NCBI RefSeq assembly: GCF_000276665.1 | Contig: NW_004955402.1 | Coordinates: 4,260,003-4,324,002, forward strand | Direction of reading: 5' to 3' | Source of the DNA: Chinchilla lanigera | Taxonomy: Eukaryota; Chordata; Mammalia; Rodentia; Chinchillidae | DNA length: 64,000 nucleotides | Shown: positions 25,539 to 38,340 of the stretch, one piece after another | How the letters are laid out: each line of letters begins with the position of its first letter | Numbering within the stretch: the first letter of the stretch is position 1 | The notes under the pieces: generated by a model | Told to the model about the DNA's origin: nothing | Database searches by the model: none | Seen by the model: the letters and a program-made list of their open reading frames with translations, nothing else | Position numbers and translations under genes: made by a program

Positions 25539-25709
25539 GCCTGTTCCCCGCCATTCTTAATCTGGCCACCAATGCTGAGATCAGCGCCAATGCCACCTGT
25601 GGTGAGAAGGGACCCGAGATGTCCTGCAAACTCGTGGAGCACGTGCCTGGCAGGCGTGCACGCAACGCCCAGTGCCGGCTCTGTGATGCCAACAGTGTGA
25701 ACCCCAAAG
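25539..25709 (+). CDS. LAMA1: LAMA1 exon 2: start of laminin N-terminal (LN) domain
   Basis: Laminin alpha-1 is a secreted basement-membrane chain that joins beta and gamma chains in laminin-111. Its LN domain drives laminin polymerisation. This exon encodes residues 1-57 of the peptide reconstructed from this window (1 = the Gly of GLFPAILNLA, which follows the signal peptide in the family). The first codon is split, with one base from exon 1 outside the window, and the last base starts the next codon (phase 1 to phase 1, 171 bp). The acceptor is cttgcag and the donor is the strong gtaagt. Visible features are an N-glycosylation sequon NAT at residue 18 and the conserved blocks CGEKGPEM and CKLVEHVPG, followed by a Cys pair (CRLC). 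The residue before CKLV is Ser, where I recall Phe in human and mouse. Identity as alpha-1 rather than alpha-2 rests on the run of near-identical residues through exons 2-6. Confidence 0.96.
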
Positions 25710-26035
25710 GTAAGTGAGGCTCCTTCTGTTCCGGAACAACTTGTTTTGTTACTTTACGCTTATTTTATTTTATGTGAGGCTGTGCTATGCTGTGTTCGGT
25801 TATTTCATTTCATCATTTTATATTAGTGTGTCTCAGTGCACCCCAGCCTTGCGTCTGCTAATGGAGCTGCTGCCACCCTGGTGGCTTTTGGAGGTGCTAA
25901 CTGAGGCTTTCATTAGAGGCCATGAACGTGGTGTTCACCTTCAGTGCTCTTTCCGTTATGAGTTTAGAAGTTCAAGGATTTAAAGCAGGAGCTTTAAAGA
26001 GAGAAGAATGCATGTTTCCATTTTCTTTTTAACAG
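25710..26035 (+). other. LAMA1: LAMA1 intron 2 (326 bp)
   Basis: Short GT-AG intron between exons 2 and 3, free of recognisable SINEs. It starts gtaagt and ends with a T-rich tract and aacag. Confidence 0.95.
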
Positions 26036-26148
26036 AGCGCCATCCGATATCAAATGCGATCGATGGCACCAATAATTGGTGGCAGAGCCCCAGCATTCAG
26101 AACGGAAGAGAGTATCACTGGGTCACCATCACTCTGGACTTAAGACAG
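26036..26148 (+). CDS. LAMA1: LAMA1 exon 3: LN domain core
   Basis: The exon completes the split Glu codon and encodes residues 58-95, ending in phase 0 with the donor gtaggt. The acceptor has a good pyrimidine tract (ttttctttttaacag). It carries the LN hallmark [20 protein letters not shown], which lies in the jelly-roll fold of LN domains, then [16 protein letters not shown], a beta-strand conserved in all laminin alpha, beta and gamma LN domains and in netrins. Only 326 bp of intron separates it from exon 2, whereas 26.3 kb separates it from exon 4. Its length (113 bp) is not a multiple of three, so skipping it would shift the frame. Confidence 0.97.
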
Positions 26149-27164
26149 GTAGGTCAGGCCAGAGCTGTTGGAGAGGACTGGGCTGCTGGAAGGTGGGCTT
26201 ACAGCGGCTGCTGGGAAAGTCTGCCTTGTTTCCCAACTTGTGTACATTCTGATCTTGCTCTCTACCAGCGGCAGTCACAGGAGTAGTACGTGACACCATT
26301 TCTTGTCACCTATGGAGACAGGTGAAGTTACTTTCCTGTAGCTGGTGTTCTTTGCACCTCCACAGTGGGAAATACTCATGGTTCAGGATGTTAAGCCAGG
26401 CATGTGCCAGATGCCCTGGGAAGGCACAGGACCAAGCACGTGCGCTCCTCCCATTCAGGCTTAGTACTGTCTTGCTGTCATCATCGTGCAGAGTTCCTGT
26501 GTGTGGGCTCAGCACAAAAGGGGATGGTGTGAAACCTCGTGGTTAAGCCTCACCTGTGCCAGGTGCGTCTGTCAGGGCCCGGGGCAGAGGGAGCTGCTTG
26601 GGACTGAAGTGGACAACACCACCAGCACGTGGTGGGGAAGGCAAGTCCATACCGTTCTGGCCTCACTTGTGTCTTCTTACATGACTTCAAGGCCACGGGG
26701 GAGAATGGAACACAAGGTTGGCATCATTGCCCCTGTATTTTTAGAAAAGATGAAGGGAAAGAAGTCTGAAAAGAGAAGGTGCAAAAGAGAGATAGGAAAT
26801 ATTTTGTAGCTACTGTCGAAGTTTTTGATTTGAGTTCTTTGTAAAACCCATTGCATGACATTCTTATTTCCATCTGAATTCTCTTGTGTTGGAACTCATA
26901 CATTTCATGTAAAATATTTAGATGACTTGAAAGAGGTAAACAGTTGAGGTGAATTGAACATTGTAGGATTGGAATAGGAATTTTAGAGATTTAGTGACAA
27001 TCAATCAGAACTCCTTAAATAGGTGATAGTTTTTAAAATGCACAAGATTTTAAGTAGAGGACCAAAGGATGGTGTGCACATTTAGGCATAAGAAATGTTT
27101 GATCTCTGGTAATTATAGTGAATAAGGAAGCAAAATGGGAAGCTCATTTATGCTATGTTACGGC

Positions 27165-27500
27165 TAAGGGTCCTCCAAAGGTGTGATTGTCATGGTGGCG
27201 CTATTGGGAAGTGAGGGAACCTTCAAGAGGTGTGGCCTAGTAGGAGGAAGTCAGGTCACTAGCAGTGTACATTTGGAGGGGATACTGGGGCCTTGACCGC
27301 TTCCTGTCTCTTACTTCTGGGGCTCTGAGGCGAGCAGCTTCCTCTTCCACACACTCCTGCCGTGGTGTGAGGCCTCCCTCATCACAGGTCCAAAAGCAGA
27401 TGGGCAAATTGACCATGGACTCTGCGACTGTGAGCCAAAGTGAACCGTTCCTCTTCCTTAGGTATTTTTGTCTCAGTGGTAGAAGTCTGGGTAAGGCAGT
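27165..27500 (+). mobile_element. MaLR-type LTR
   Basis: Contains gaggtgtggcctagtaggag, cacactcctgccgtggtgtg and ctgtgagccaaagtgaaccg, the order seen in MaLR LTRs, ending near caggtatttttgtctcagt. No internal viral genes are present. Confidence 0.65.
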
Positions 27501-28021
27501 AAGGTCAGCCAAATTAAGAACGGGTTATTTTCCATATAGGCTTCAGACCTTGTGAGACTGTTCTCGGTCTTGATGGAGATTTAGATCTTTGAGGGATACT
27601 TAGAAAACAAACATGGTGCCTAGGTATAGTCCTTTCTAAGTAATGCCTGGTGTTTTGAGGTAGCCTAAAAAAAAAGATAATTAAAACAATTACCACTCAG
27701 AGATTTCTTTACTTTTTGCACAGTACAAAAATCATCCTGTGCTGTCTTTTGAAAAGAAAATTACAGTAAGTTTATACCTTGGCAAGTCTTTCTGAAGCTT
27801 ATTTTTTTATTGAGCTTTTTAATTGTGTACTTTTTTTAATGAGTAGAAAGCACATTACAGTGAACATACATAGATCTTCCCCTTGAGGTTCAGGGAATTT
27901 TAAGCTTTGTGCCCCATTTGTTTCAAATGAATTGCAATCATCTGGACATTTTATCAGCATTTCAGTTTGTGTATTTATTTATTTATTTATTTTTGGTTGT
28001 TTTTTTTTTTTTTTTTTTTTT

Positions 28022-28996
28022 NNNNNNNNNNNNNNNNNNNNNNNNNNNNNNNNNNNNNNNNNNNNNNNNNNNNNNNNNNNNNNNNNNNNNNNNNNNNNNN
28101 NNNNNNNNNNNNNNNNNNNNNNNNNNNNNNNNNNNNNNNNNNNNNNNNNNNNNNNNNNNNNNNNNNNNNNNNNNNNNNNNNNNNNNNNNNNNNNNNNNNN
28201 NNNNNNNNNNNNNNNNNNNNNNNNNNNNNNNNNNNNNNNNNNNNNNNNNNNNNNNNNNNNNNNNNNNNNNNNNNNNNNNNNNNNNNNNNNNNNNNNNNNN
28301 NNNNNNNNNNNNNNNNNNNNNNNNNNNNNNNNNNNNNNNNNNNNNNNNNNNNNNNNNNNNNNNNNNNNNNNNNNNNNNNNNNNNNNNNNNNNNNNNNNNN
28401 NNNNNNNNNNNNNNNNNNNNNNNNNNNNNNNNNNNNNNNNNNNNNNNNNNNNNNNNNNNNNNNNNNNNNNNNNNNNNNNNNNNNNNNNNNNNNNNNNNNN
28501 NNNNNNNNNNNNNNNNNNNNNNNNNNNNNNNNNNNNNNNNNNNNNNNNNNNNNNNNNNNNNNNNNNNNNNNNNNNNNNNNNNNNNNNNNNNNNNNNNNNN
28601 NNNNNNNNNNNNNNNNNNNNNNNNNNNNNNNNNNNNNNNNNNNNNNNNNNNNNNNNNNNNNNNNNNNNNNNNNNNNNNNNNNNNNNNNNNNNNNNNNNNN
28701 NNNNNNNNNNNNNNNNNNNNNNNNNNNNNNNNNNNNNNNNNNNNNNNNNNNNNNNNNNNNNNNNNNNNNNNNNNNNNNNNNNNNNNNNNNNNNNNNNNNN
28801 NNNNNNNNNNNNNNNNNNNNNNNNNNNNNNNNNNNNNNNNNNNNNNNNNNNNNNNNNNNNNNNNNNNNNNNNNNNNNNNNNNNNNNNNNNNNNNNNNNNN
28901 NNNNNNNNNNNNNNNNNNNNNNNNNNNNNNNNNNNNNNNNNNNNNNNNNNNNNNNNNNNNNNNNNNNNNNNNNNNNNNNNNNNNNNNNNNNNNNNN
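28022..28996. other. Assembly gap (975 N)
   Basis: Run of N flanked on both sides by poly-T, so it probably failed in a homopolymer-rich repeat next to a mariner copy. Open frames running through it are artefacts. The odd size suggests an estimated gap length. Confidence 0.99.
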
Positions 28997-29450
28997 TTTT
29001 TTTTTAATTTATTACAGTAAAAGACGCATTGCCACGAATTGCCCTCAGGACCTTCCCCCTCGCGTAGCACACACTTGTCCGTGGTCCCTCTGCTCTCTGA
29101 AGCAGGCTGGAGGCTTTCCGTGAGCGCCTTCAGCTGTGCTGCTGTGGCTGGGTGGGACCCGGAACTGGTGCAAACATTTACCTTTCCTGGTCATCTTGAC
29201 CTTGGGGAAGAGCCGTAGTCACCCCGGGCTGTGTCCTGTGGATAAAGTGGATGAGGACACTGTCGTGGTTTTATGAGGCTGCTTTTCTGGTCAATGGCAC
29301 GCAGCAGCAGTGTTCACCGTATTTTTGATCACATCTCATACATAGTCATGAAAGAGGACTGCAGAACTGCTGCAGAAGGGGGTGGGAATGACCGGACACA
29401 CGTGTTCACAGCGAAGAGGAAGATTCTGAGGGGTGAATGGCAATGCCAGT
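28990..29450 (-). mobile_element. Fold-back mariner-derived element, copy B
   Basis: Same architecture and orientation as copy A. The left arm begins tttattacagtaaaagacgc, the antisense transposase block cttggggaagagccgtagtc lies in the middle, and the inverted right arm has catgaaagaggactgcagaa and ggtgaatggcaatgcc. Its left edge abuts the assembly gap. Confidence 0.72.
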
Positions 29451-30692
29451 TACACCGTTTTTTTTTGTTTGTTTGTTTTGTTTTTTAACTAAAATGTTCA
29501 CACCAACTATACTTCATGAGGGCAGGGACCAGCTGCCTTCCTCTTTTCTTCCTTTTCCCCTTTCTTTCCCCATTAGTGAACGTTGAGGTTGTCTTCCTCT
29601 TGCACACTCGGACATTGACACGGTTTAAGCACGAGTGAATTGTGGCTGTGTGGACCAGTGTTTTTCCTTAAGCTTCACTCCTGATGAGAAGGTGAGAGTG
29701 AGCTAACAGGCCCTTGCTGGCCTCGATTCAGTCCTGTAAAAGTGAAGCATGTGAAGTCCCGACTTCTAAAGTAAAATTACACATGGAACTTAACGTTATC
29801 GGGAGCAGCAGTCACACTTACTGTAAACAAGTTGGTTGGCTCCATGAATACGTCAGCTCCTGAGTCTCCGTGAGCAGCTTGGCTTTGTTCTGGGTTGCAG
29901 TGTTGGAGACATTGATTTCATTCTTATTGCTCTAGTTGATGACAGCGACTAAAATCAACATTTAGCCTCTATGCATGTTTGGTTTCCTGGAAGATAAAGA
30001 TGCAGACTTGTGCTGTCAGAAAGTTTATAAATGTGACATGGTGTGCAATGCAGTTTAACTACAGTGTTTGTCTTTGTAAAGTATTACAGGAAGAATGATT
30101 AGATTTATTTCTGTGCTTATTATAAATAAGGCCTGCTATTCATTTCTTTCACTGATTTATACTTTAGAAGTTACATGTAGTAATATCTTACTTTAAAAAA
30201 AAATCCATGAGAATTAAAGGTGTGCATTGTTTTTGTTTAAATAAAAATAAAGCTGAATCAACTTTAACAACTTTTACAAATGTAAAACCGACATTAACAC
30301 ATTCATATCGGGGCCCTAATTTGTATGTCTCACTGCTGGGTGGCTGAGAACCCTTGTGAGCCCCTCTGTCTGCGCTGGCTGGCATGGGACAGTCCCCTCT
30401 GTGGTATAAGCCCCCGGTGGAGTCACGCACGTGCTGCCAGTGGGTCAGGTTGTGGCGGGCATTAGTAAGATGCTGACCACTGTCCAGTGATGCAGGGCTC
30501 CCCCGTGAGCACTGCCTGAGCTGAGCCAGTGGCCTTTGCTGATGACTGAACTTGAAACGAAATCGTTCTGAGAGAGAACATGTATTTCAAGGGTCTTGAA
30601 TTTTACGATTTTCAAAATCCTTTTAGGCCCCTCTGATTACATTAAAATGTATATGGTAATATGTCTCCGTTAAGAACTATTTCTGATTTGAG

Positions 30693-30775
30693 ATCCAGGA
30701 GCTCAGTGGTAGAGCACTTGCCTAACATGGGCAATGCCTTGGGTTCAATCCCCAGAATGAAATAATAAAATAAAA
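30693..30775 (+). mobile_element. ID-like SINE
   Basis: gagctcagtggtagagcact, then gccttgggttcaatcccca. It directly precedes a B1 in the same orientation, so the pair may be a dimeric SINE. Confidence 0.8.
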
Positions 30776-30778
30776 GAA

Positions 30779-30966
30779 TCTGGGTGCGGTGGCACACACC
30801 TGCAATCTCAGCACTCAGTAGGCTGAGGCAGGAGACCTGCTGTGATTTTGAGGCGAAGCTTGGCTACATAAGTGAGTTTAAGGCCAGCCTGCACTACATA
30901 GTGAGACCCTGTCTCAAAAAATAAAATAATAAAATAAAATAAAATAAAATAAATAATAATAAAATA
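30779..30966 (+). mobile_element. B1-type SINE with AAAAT-repeat tail
   Basis: gggtgcggtggcacacacct to gagaccctgtctcaaaaaat. The tail has expanded to an (AAAAT)n/(AAT)n tract from about 30916 to 30966. Confidence 0.92.
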
Positions 30967-30984
30967 CTCACTCCAGTTTGACGA

Positions 30985-31870
30985 ACACTATATTAAAGTT
31001 TAACACACTGGATAGATGAAAAGATGTTCAACATCACTAGTCATAAGGGAAATAAAAATGAAAACCACAATAAAATATGTTTGTATCCATTAGGATGATT
31101 ATAATAAAAGAAATGGAAACTAACAAGTGTTGGCAAGAATGTGGCAACATGGGCAGGCTCCATGCGTCACTTGGTGTGTAAAGTGAAGCCGCTGCTGTGA
31201 GAACACCATGGTAGTTCCTTGGAAATCCAGTAGAGGATTGCCATGTGACCTAGCAAGTCCACTTGTAAGGAAGAAGAAGCAGGGACCCAAACAGTTGTGT
31301 GTCTGCTAATGTCCGTAGCAGCGAGAAGGCAGAAGCGACCCACATGTCCATCAGTAGATGACTGGGTAGACACAGCGTGGTCCATACGGACAACAGTGTT
31401 CAGCCTTCAAAAGGAATGGAATTTTGACACGTAGGTTAGTAAGGACATACCTTGAAAACGTGCTGTGAAGTGAAATGAGCCAGGCATGAAAGAAATGCTC
31501 TCAGGACTCTGCTTCTGCGAAGTGTCTAGATCAGTCCAGTTCAGAGGAACAAGGAGAACGGTGGGGAGCACTTGCAGACCACACCGAAGGTCCCCAGGGG
31601 AGCTAGCGTTTGCCGGGCACAGACTTTCAATTTGAGATGATGGAACAGTGTCTGCCGTGGTGGGGATGGTTGTGCCACAGTGCCAACGCACATAGTGTCA
31701 CTGAACTGTGCCCTTAAAAGTGTGAGGATGGGGCTGGGGATTTAGCTCAGCAATACAGCGCCTGCCTGGCAAGCACAAGGTCATGAGTTCGATTCCTGGT
31801 ACCAGAAAAACAAACAAACAAAAAACACCAAAAAGTGTGAGGATGGCCACGTTTATATATGTTAACATTG
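30985..31870 (+). mobile_element. L1 3' end (sense), interrupted by an ID
   Basis: Sense L1 ORF2-to-3'UTR phrases in order: caacatcactagtcataagg, acatgtccatcagtagatga, gtgttcagccttcaaaagga and gaaatgagccaggcatgaaa. Many stops. An ID at 31732-31830 splits the end. Confidence 0.88.
31732..31830 (+). mobile_element. ID-type SINE with target-site duplication
   Basis: Complete plus-strand ID (gctggggatttagctcagc to ttcgattcctggtacc plus A/C-rich tail) inserted in an L1. The 16-base duplication aaaagtgtgaggatgg is at 31716-31731 and 31831-31846. Confidence 0.96.
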
Positions 31871-33009
31871 GTGCCCTGTGGATCTGGGATCCAGGTGTTC
31901 TAGCATGTCATTCAGGACCCAAGCAGAAGAGCAGGACACACCAGGGTCCCATCTACCTACTGGGGATGATGAATGGGGGAGCCAATGTCAGGGCTCTGGG
32001 AAGAGGGCTGGCAGGAGCTGGAAGGAAGCAGGGGCTCACCATGGGTCCTCAACACTGGAGCCTTGGAGAAGATGGGCAGCTCCTCTGGGCAGTGCTGGAC
32101 AGCTGCTGGTGAATGCTGACAGGGAGGACTGAGTCCCTCCTCCCTCCAGCCTCCCCGTGGCCTCCTGCTAGTGTCACCCCAGAGGAGCATTGGTGTGGTT
32201 TGCAGGTGTAGGAAGCGGGATCTGGAAAGGTGGGCTGGCAGTTGCTTAGCATCTGGCACACACACTCATCGCGGTGGGTGGTCACTGGCACCAGGGCAAT
32301 GACTCGACGCAGAGCAGCAGACACTGACATCGGTGTTGGGTTATCACCAAGGCAACCACACCCTGAATATGCTCCTATTCAATGTGTTCATTGAACTTTG
32401 GAATGAAAATGTAAAGTTTAGAATTCTGGCAAAATTATGGATGGGCTTAGGGCACGACCTTGGTGCTGTGACTCTGAGAAGCTCAGGAGCAGACCAGGAG
32501 ACACGGAAGCAGTTCTGCTATGCAGCGATGCAGTTACCCACTGTTAGTTTCGGGCTGTGTGGTGGCATTGTGACAGGCTTTAGTACACATTACAGAGTGC
32601 AGTGCAGTAACGTTAAGAAGGATGTAAATTCCTCACACTCCATAAAGCTGAGCTTTCTCACCTGTGCTGCCCTATTTCTAATCCACAGATTACGCCTGAT
32701 TCCTCAGGTCTTCAGATATCACTGGGAGAAGCATTAAACAAAAACCTCAGAATAATCTCATCAGAGCTCGCTGATAGGATCCACTAAGAAGTGTCATTAT
32801 GTAGATTTCAGGAGAATGAGCTCCATTACTTCTTTTCTGATTAGGGAAGTAATACAGGATAATTGTAGATCAATCAGAAGACCCAGAGAAGTGTAAAGAG
32901 GCAGAAAAACACGAAGTCTCTTCACTCTGAACACTCACTAATTATATTTTGTCAGATTTATTTTTAATGTTGTGCATTTAACAACACTGTAACAATGCCG
33001 TCATTTGAT

Positions 33010-33232
33010 ATGGGCCTCCGGGGCCAGGCCCTGTGGTAGGCTCACACGTGCCCTGGGTTGTGTGGTCGGATCCTCGTAGTCACATTATGAGCCAGGTCCC
33101 GTTAGTATCCCCTTTGACAGATGGCAAAGCTGAGCCTTACAGAATTGAAGCAATTGGTTCAATGTTAGGACTTCTGACATTCAGGAACCTGGGCTGTGAC
33201 CTTAGGACTACCAGGTCCCTCCAGCCCAGATG
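33010..33232 (-). repeat. MIR (minus strand)
   Basis: tatcccctttgacagatggc, then aaagctgagccttacagaat and caggaacctgggctgtgacc match an antisense MIR. Confidence 0.7.
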
Positions 33233-36200
33233 ATGCGATCCATACATTTGCGTCCTGATGTTTTGTTTAATATTTTAGCATGAACATTTCCCAATATAAG
33301 GTAAACATGTTATTAATTTTTAATCCAGACCTGACGTTTGGGTAGTTTTGCAGTTAGGGTTAAATAACTTGAACTTGCAGTGAAAAAGTGAACTTCAATG
33401 AAATAATGCAGTGAGTAGAAATCTTTATGAGTTTCATAGTGCTGAGTGCTGCTTAGTTTTGTTTTTCAGGGCTCCTCTAAAAAGGAATGTTTTTTGTTTT
33501 TTAAAAAGGAATGTTCATTGTCAGGTACACATAGGAATTCATGGGCATAGGCTGTAGACCACTCAGCATTTCCTCCCTGGTTGCTGTCCTTTCATCTGCT
33601 CTCCCTGCACCAGGCCTGAAGCTAACTTCCTCCTTTAGGAAGGGAGAGGGCAGCGCGGAGTGGATGGGCACCTTTGCCAAAGGTAGGATTGGAAACCAAC
33701 ACTTCCAGTTCTTCCAACACCATGCGACGGGGGGCACCTTGGGTCCCTGGTCACTGATCCCTGTGACCTTTCGGGGAGACGGGCTGGAGCTCTAGCAGTT
33801 TTCTCCTGGTTCTTCCCTGGTCCCCTTTGCCTGCACTGTGGCATTGGTGGGTCCTTGTGCCCTAGAATTGGGTGGTACCTGCCAAGTGTTGTTTGGCCAA
33901 GAAGCAGGAAGATGAATCAATGTTTTGTATTTCCTTTAAAAAAAAAAAAACTTCGGCATGGGCAAAAATTTTACTAGGAGGGTCAGATTTGTAAGTAAAA
34001 ATCCTTTAGAAGATAAAAATCTGTTGGGCAAAGGCGGAAATGTTTCCTATGGCGTGGACAATAAAGCTGCCTTTCAGAGCCCTGCCTGCTCCCTGTAGGT
34101 TTAATTAGGAAGCGCCGCTTGGTGGTGGGAACACAATCACAGAAGGCCTTTGTTGTGTGCAGACCTTGGCACAAGACCTGCTTGTGTGCTGAGTTTGCTG
34201 AGACCTCATTAATGTGGATAGCTGTTGTGTTTTCCCCCTCCAAACTTCTGAACAATCAACCAGAGTTAGGTGAGGTTTGTAACTGCCGTCCAGATCTAGG
34301 TTTGACAATGTGAGTATGGAGCGGGCAGCCACAGCCTCCGCCTTTGAAGACTTCCAGGACAAGAACTGCACCCACACTGTGCCCTTGTTACAAAGGCGCT
34401 TCGCAGGTCCCCCAGAGAGGCAGGCGGAGACCTGCGGAGACCTGCGGACAGGGCTCGGGCGGAAGTCACTGTCCTCGTGTACTTGCATTTGGGCAAATGG
34501 CCCTATTTCACGTTTTTATTACTTTAGATGGACCATGACCAGTTTTTCAAGTATTAAGATTTTTACATTTTCCTGGAATTTCCTTGGCATCGTGGATAGA
34601 TGGGGAGGAATCCTACGAGGTGCTTCCTTGTGATTTGGAAGAAAGCCACACGCTGCCCCTGCCTCTTAGAGCCTTTCTGTCTGTCACGCTGTCTGGGACG
34701 CTGCCAGTCTCAGGATTGCACCTTGTTTTATTATCTCATTTTATTTTTCATACGCACCTTCTCTCCTGATTATAGATTCCTGTGGCATCACTGCCACTCT
34801 TGTGGTGGAGAGAAGGAACATTCATTTCCTACCCTCGGGTTCTGCAGCCTCAGGGCTCAGGCGGGGCGTGGCTGAGGACGGCAGGGTCTGTGGAGCTTGG
34901 AGCTGGAGGAGCAGCCTGGGGTGGGGGTCCCGGGCAGGTGTGTGTGGAGGGGATAGGTGCAGCGGGGCCGCAGACCTCTGTCTGTCTGCCCTCTTGACCT
35001 CTCAGAGCCTCTCTGTGGCCTCCGCATGGGGTTGGCCTGTGCTTCCTCCCAGCGTGGTGGCCCCGGGCCGCTTTGGTTCAGTGTCCCTGCAGCCGTCCCA
35101 GGAAGAAAGATGCAGGAGTGGGTCCCTGCCCCGAGCCCCTGGGCCTGCCTGCAGGAGTGGGAGACTCCTGAGGGAAGGCTGAGGGATGCGAGCTGCCTCT
35201 CCCTGTCCAGGCCTCCTGAGGGCTTCCTGCGGGGTCTCTTGTGACTGCTCTTGCAGGGTCTTGAAGCCTCATCTTTTGAGGACTGGAGCTCTGCAGGGTC
35301 CCAGGAGGTCCCAAGGGCTGCGGGTTATGCTGTCCTGGGTGAACGGCAAGAGAGCCGAGTGAGTGAAAGTCACCAAGGCGAGGCTTCCAGAATCCTGTGG
35401 TTTCATTTCTTGACAAGATTTATGTTCAAACTCTCTCATTTGCGTGATAGCAGAGGGGATCCGCCACGCAGTCAAGGATGATGATTTTGCCGTGTGCCGA
35501 GCTCTCTGGCCACCTCTCCTTCCCTCTCTGGGATCCCTCTGTGGCAGTGAGTGGCGGAGGCCTGGGCCTCCCGTCCCACACTGTCCCTGGCAGGGCTCAG
35601 CCATGGCAGGGGCACTGGAGAGCGAGAGAGGACAGCCTGCAGCAACCTGTCACAATGCGCTTTTCATCTCCTCAACGGCTTTGGCGTGAAAAGAAAGCAT
35701 CTCGTATGTTTAAGGGGAGAAAGGGAAGTCCATTCTGAAGTCATTACTTCTTCCTGTTAGGTGGTTGAGACTGAAGAAAAAGAGACAAGTTTTAGTCTCT
35801 GAGGAAACGTTTCTTTGAGACCTACAGGCCATTTGGAACCATCTCAGCTTCTTTTGTGTCCAGTCACGTCATGCGTAGGCTTAGCTTCTGCTCAGACCGC
35901 GACATTCCCGTCTCTGAAAGAAGGCTGTAGCGCATTTTGTAACGTGGCTGAGGAGCACCTCAGGAGTCCCTCAAGAACACTTCCTGTGCTGAGTGTCTTC
36001 GCTGGGCCTTTGCTCTCCACAGAGCTTTCTCTACTCTGATGCAGAAAGAACATGATGACAGCAGATTTAGAAAGACAGAAAAGTGTAAGGAAAAAGTGGT
36101 TTTCTTTAATCACTTGTGTGGACAACAGAAAGCAGAGAGATGCAGGTGGAAAGAGGCCTGAGGGGTGGAGGAAAGAGCGGGAAGGAACGTAAAAGAATGC

Positions 36201-37394
36201 AGACGTGTTCACCCGCGCACTGCCTCCCCATGTGATCAGGGTGAGCTGCAGACATGCACTCATAAAACCAAGAACCAAAAAGTCACCTTGATTCTGACAA
36301 GCAGGGGTCGGTCAGCTTCGGCTTCTCCCGCTGTGTCTGAGGACTGCTTCTATGGAAGGGGTCGGGGAACCTGCTCCCTGCGGGCTGGCTCTCCAGAGTC
36401 ATCGAGAAGAAGGCGCGAACCTCGTCACAGGGCGCGCCAGTGCCTCAGCCAGCTAACGGGCAGTGTGGCTGGGGGCTCCGCGGGGTCTGGCCCACAGGCA
36501 GGGGCTCCGGGTCCGGGGATGGTGGGGAACAGCCGGAAGTGGCAGTGGGGAGCTTCTGGGAGGCACCCTGAGGAAGGCTGAGGAAGGGCAGGAGAAGGAG
36601 CGGGGGAGGAGGCAGGAGACGGCTTTGTAGGTGGGTGGAGCGAGTCCTACACTCAGACCGAAAAGAAACGTCTTGCATGTTCCTGTTTATTGCAATGCAC
36701 AACCATCCCTTGATACTGATTCCGGAGGGTGTTGATTCTGGAGGGACCCAGTCAGGGTACAGATGCCAAAATCCACTGAGGCGCAAGATTCTTACTTAAA
36801 AGGTGTAGTGTTTGCGTGTAAACCACACACACCCTCCCTCCCTGTGCGCTAAATCATCTCTGGGTGACTTCTAATACCCTGTCCAGGGGCAGTGCTGTGG
36901 CCATATTGTCAGCCTTTGGAGTTTAGGGGTAACGATAAGGAAGTCAGTACCTGGTCAGTTAGACTCACTTAACTGCACAGCTGGGGCTGGGGTGCCGGGG
37001 AGCAGCGCTCACCAGCGATGCCGGGGAGACCCCGGTCTGCACGTGGCAGATGACAGAGGTGACCTGCTGGTCACCCTGGATGGAGAGTCAGCACAGCGCT
37101 CACTGGGATATGGACAGCGAGGGAAAGGAAGTGCCCAGATCTTGCGTGAACAGTGGGTGAATTTGACGGCCACAGAGGTGTGCATGGGCCACGCCCTCAG
37201 GCTGTAGGCGCAGTGGTCCGAACCTGTGACACGTGTGCTGCAGGGGGCGTGCTGAGCCCTCTCTGGGAGCACATGAGCCAAGTGGCCCCAGCAGCTGACC
37301 GCTGGGTATTCAGGCTTCTGCAGTGCCGGGGCTTCGTGATGAGTGAGCGGGCTTTGGTCTGCTGTGTGGGCACTCGTCTCTGAACGGCTCACCA

Positions 37395-38340
37395 TTGCAG
37401 CTCTTGACCATCTCCACCTTCCAGAACGCCCCTCTCTGCCCTCGCCAGCCCATCACCTACCTGGGCTCCGCCAACCCCTCGCCAGGGGAAGCGCTGTTCT
37501 GAATTTTTACCACTTCCGTGAGTTTTGCCTGTTCTATGACTTCCTACAAATGGATCCTGCCTTGGGCCCTGTCACACTCCTGGTTCCTTCTCTGGTCAGT
37601 GTGTCCCTGAGCTGTGTCTGCGGCTGGTGTGTTTTTCTGTTTCTCTCTTCCTGAGCAGTAGTTCACTTCGTGAATGTACTGAAACTTGTTTATTCGTTCT
37701 CTTGCCGGGTTGTTTCCAGCCTTTGTCTGTTGTGAAAAGGTTGTTGTAAACATTCTATAAAAGCCTTTTTCTGGGCTCTGCTTTTGTTTCTCTAAGAGTG
37801 GAACAAGCCAAAGGATCTGTGTATATTTAACTTCGTAGATGCTGACAAAGCGCAGACCAGAGAGCAGCTGAGGGCAGACAGCAGCGCAGTCCTCCTCGAA
37901 GCCGCGGCCTGGCTGCCCCGCTGTCCAGGGCTTGGAAACAGCCCTTCCCGTGCCTCGTCCATTTCCTGGACGTTTACCATGCAGGGAGCAGGGGTGCCGG
38001 CGTCTTCACAGCCCGCAGCTGAGTTCTGTGATTATTTTAAATATAGGAATAATATTTCATTATCTGGATACACAATTAATTTTTTAACCTCTTTCCACTC
38101 CTGGACATTTAAAATGTGTTTCTGGTTTGGGACCATTACAGACCACGCTGCTAGGAATATCTAATCTACATGTGGCCGTGCTGCTTCTAAGTGTGCATTC
38201 TAAGGAAAATGGAATTACTGGGTTACAAGTCTTCATGCATCAAACCTTATCTTTATCGCCTTCCCCAAGCATGGTTCAGCACCGGTGCTTCATAGCGGTG
38301 CCCGAAAGTGCTTCTCGAGAGTCTTCGCAGAGTGGATATT
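37395..38340 (-). mobile_element. L1 3' end, antisense and fragmented
   Basis: Phrases such as gggttgtttccagcctttgt, ttgttgtaaacattctataa and aatggaattactgggttaca follow the antisense order of an L1M-type 3' end. Breaks in between suggest two fragments. Confidence 0.7.

Noticed and set aside
25240..25707. 155-residue open frame on the minus strand over exon 2
   Set aside because: It is the antisense shadow of a GC-rich coding exon and shows no recognisable domain.
27909..29123. Long open frames of 346-404 residues across 28022-28996
   Set aside because: They run through N bases of an assembly gap. Only short poly-T or poly-A coded flanks are real sequence.
36165..36581. 138-residue open frame in intron 3
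   Set aside because: Arg/Ser/Gly-rich translation of GC-rich DNA without domain or exon signals.
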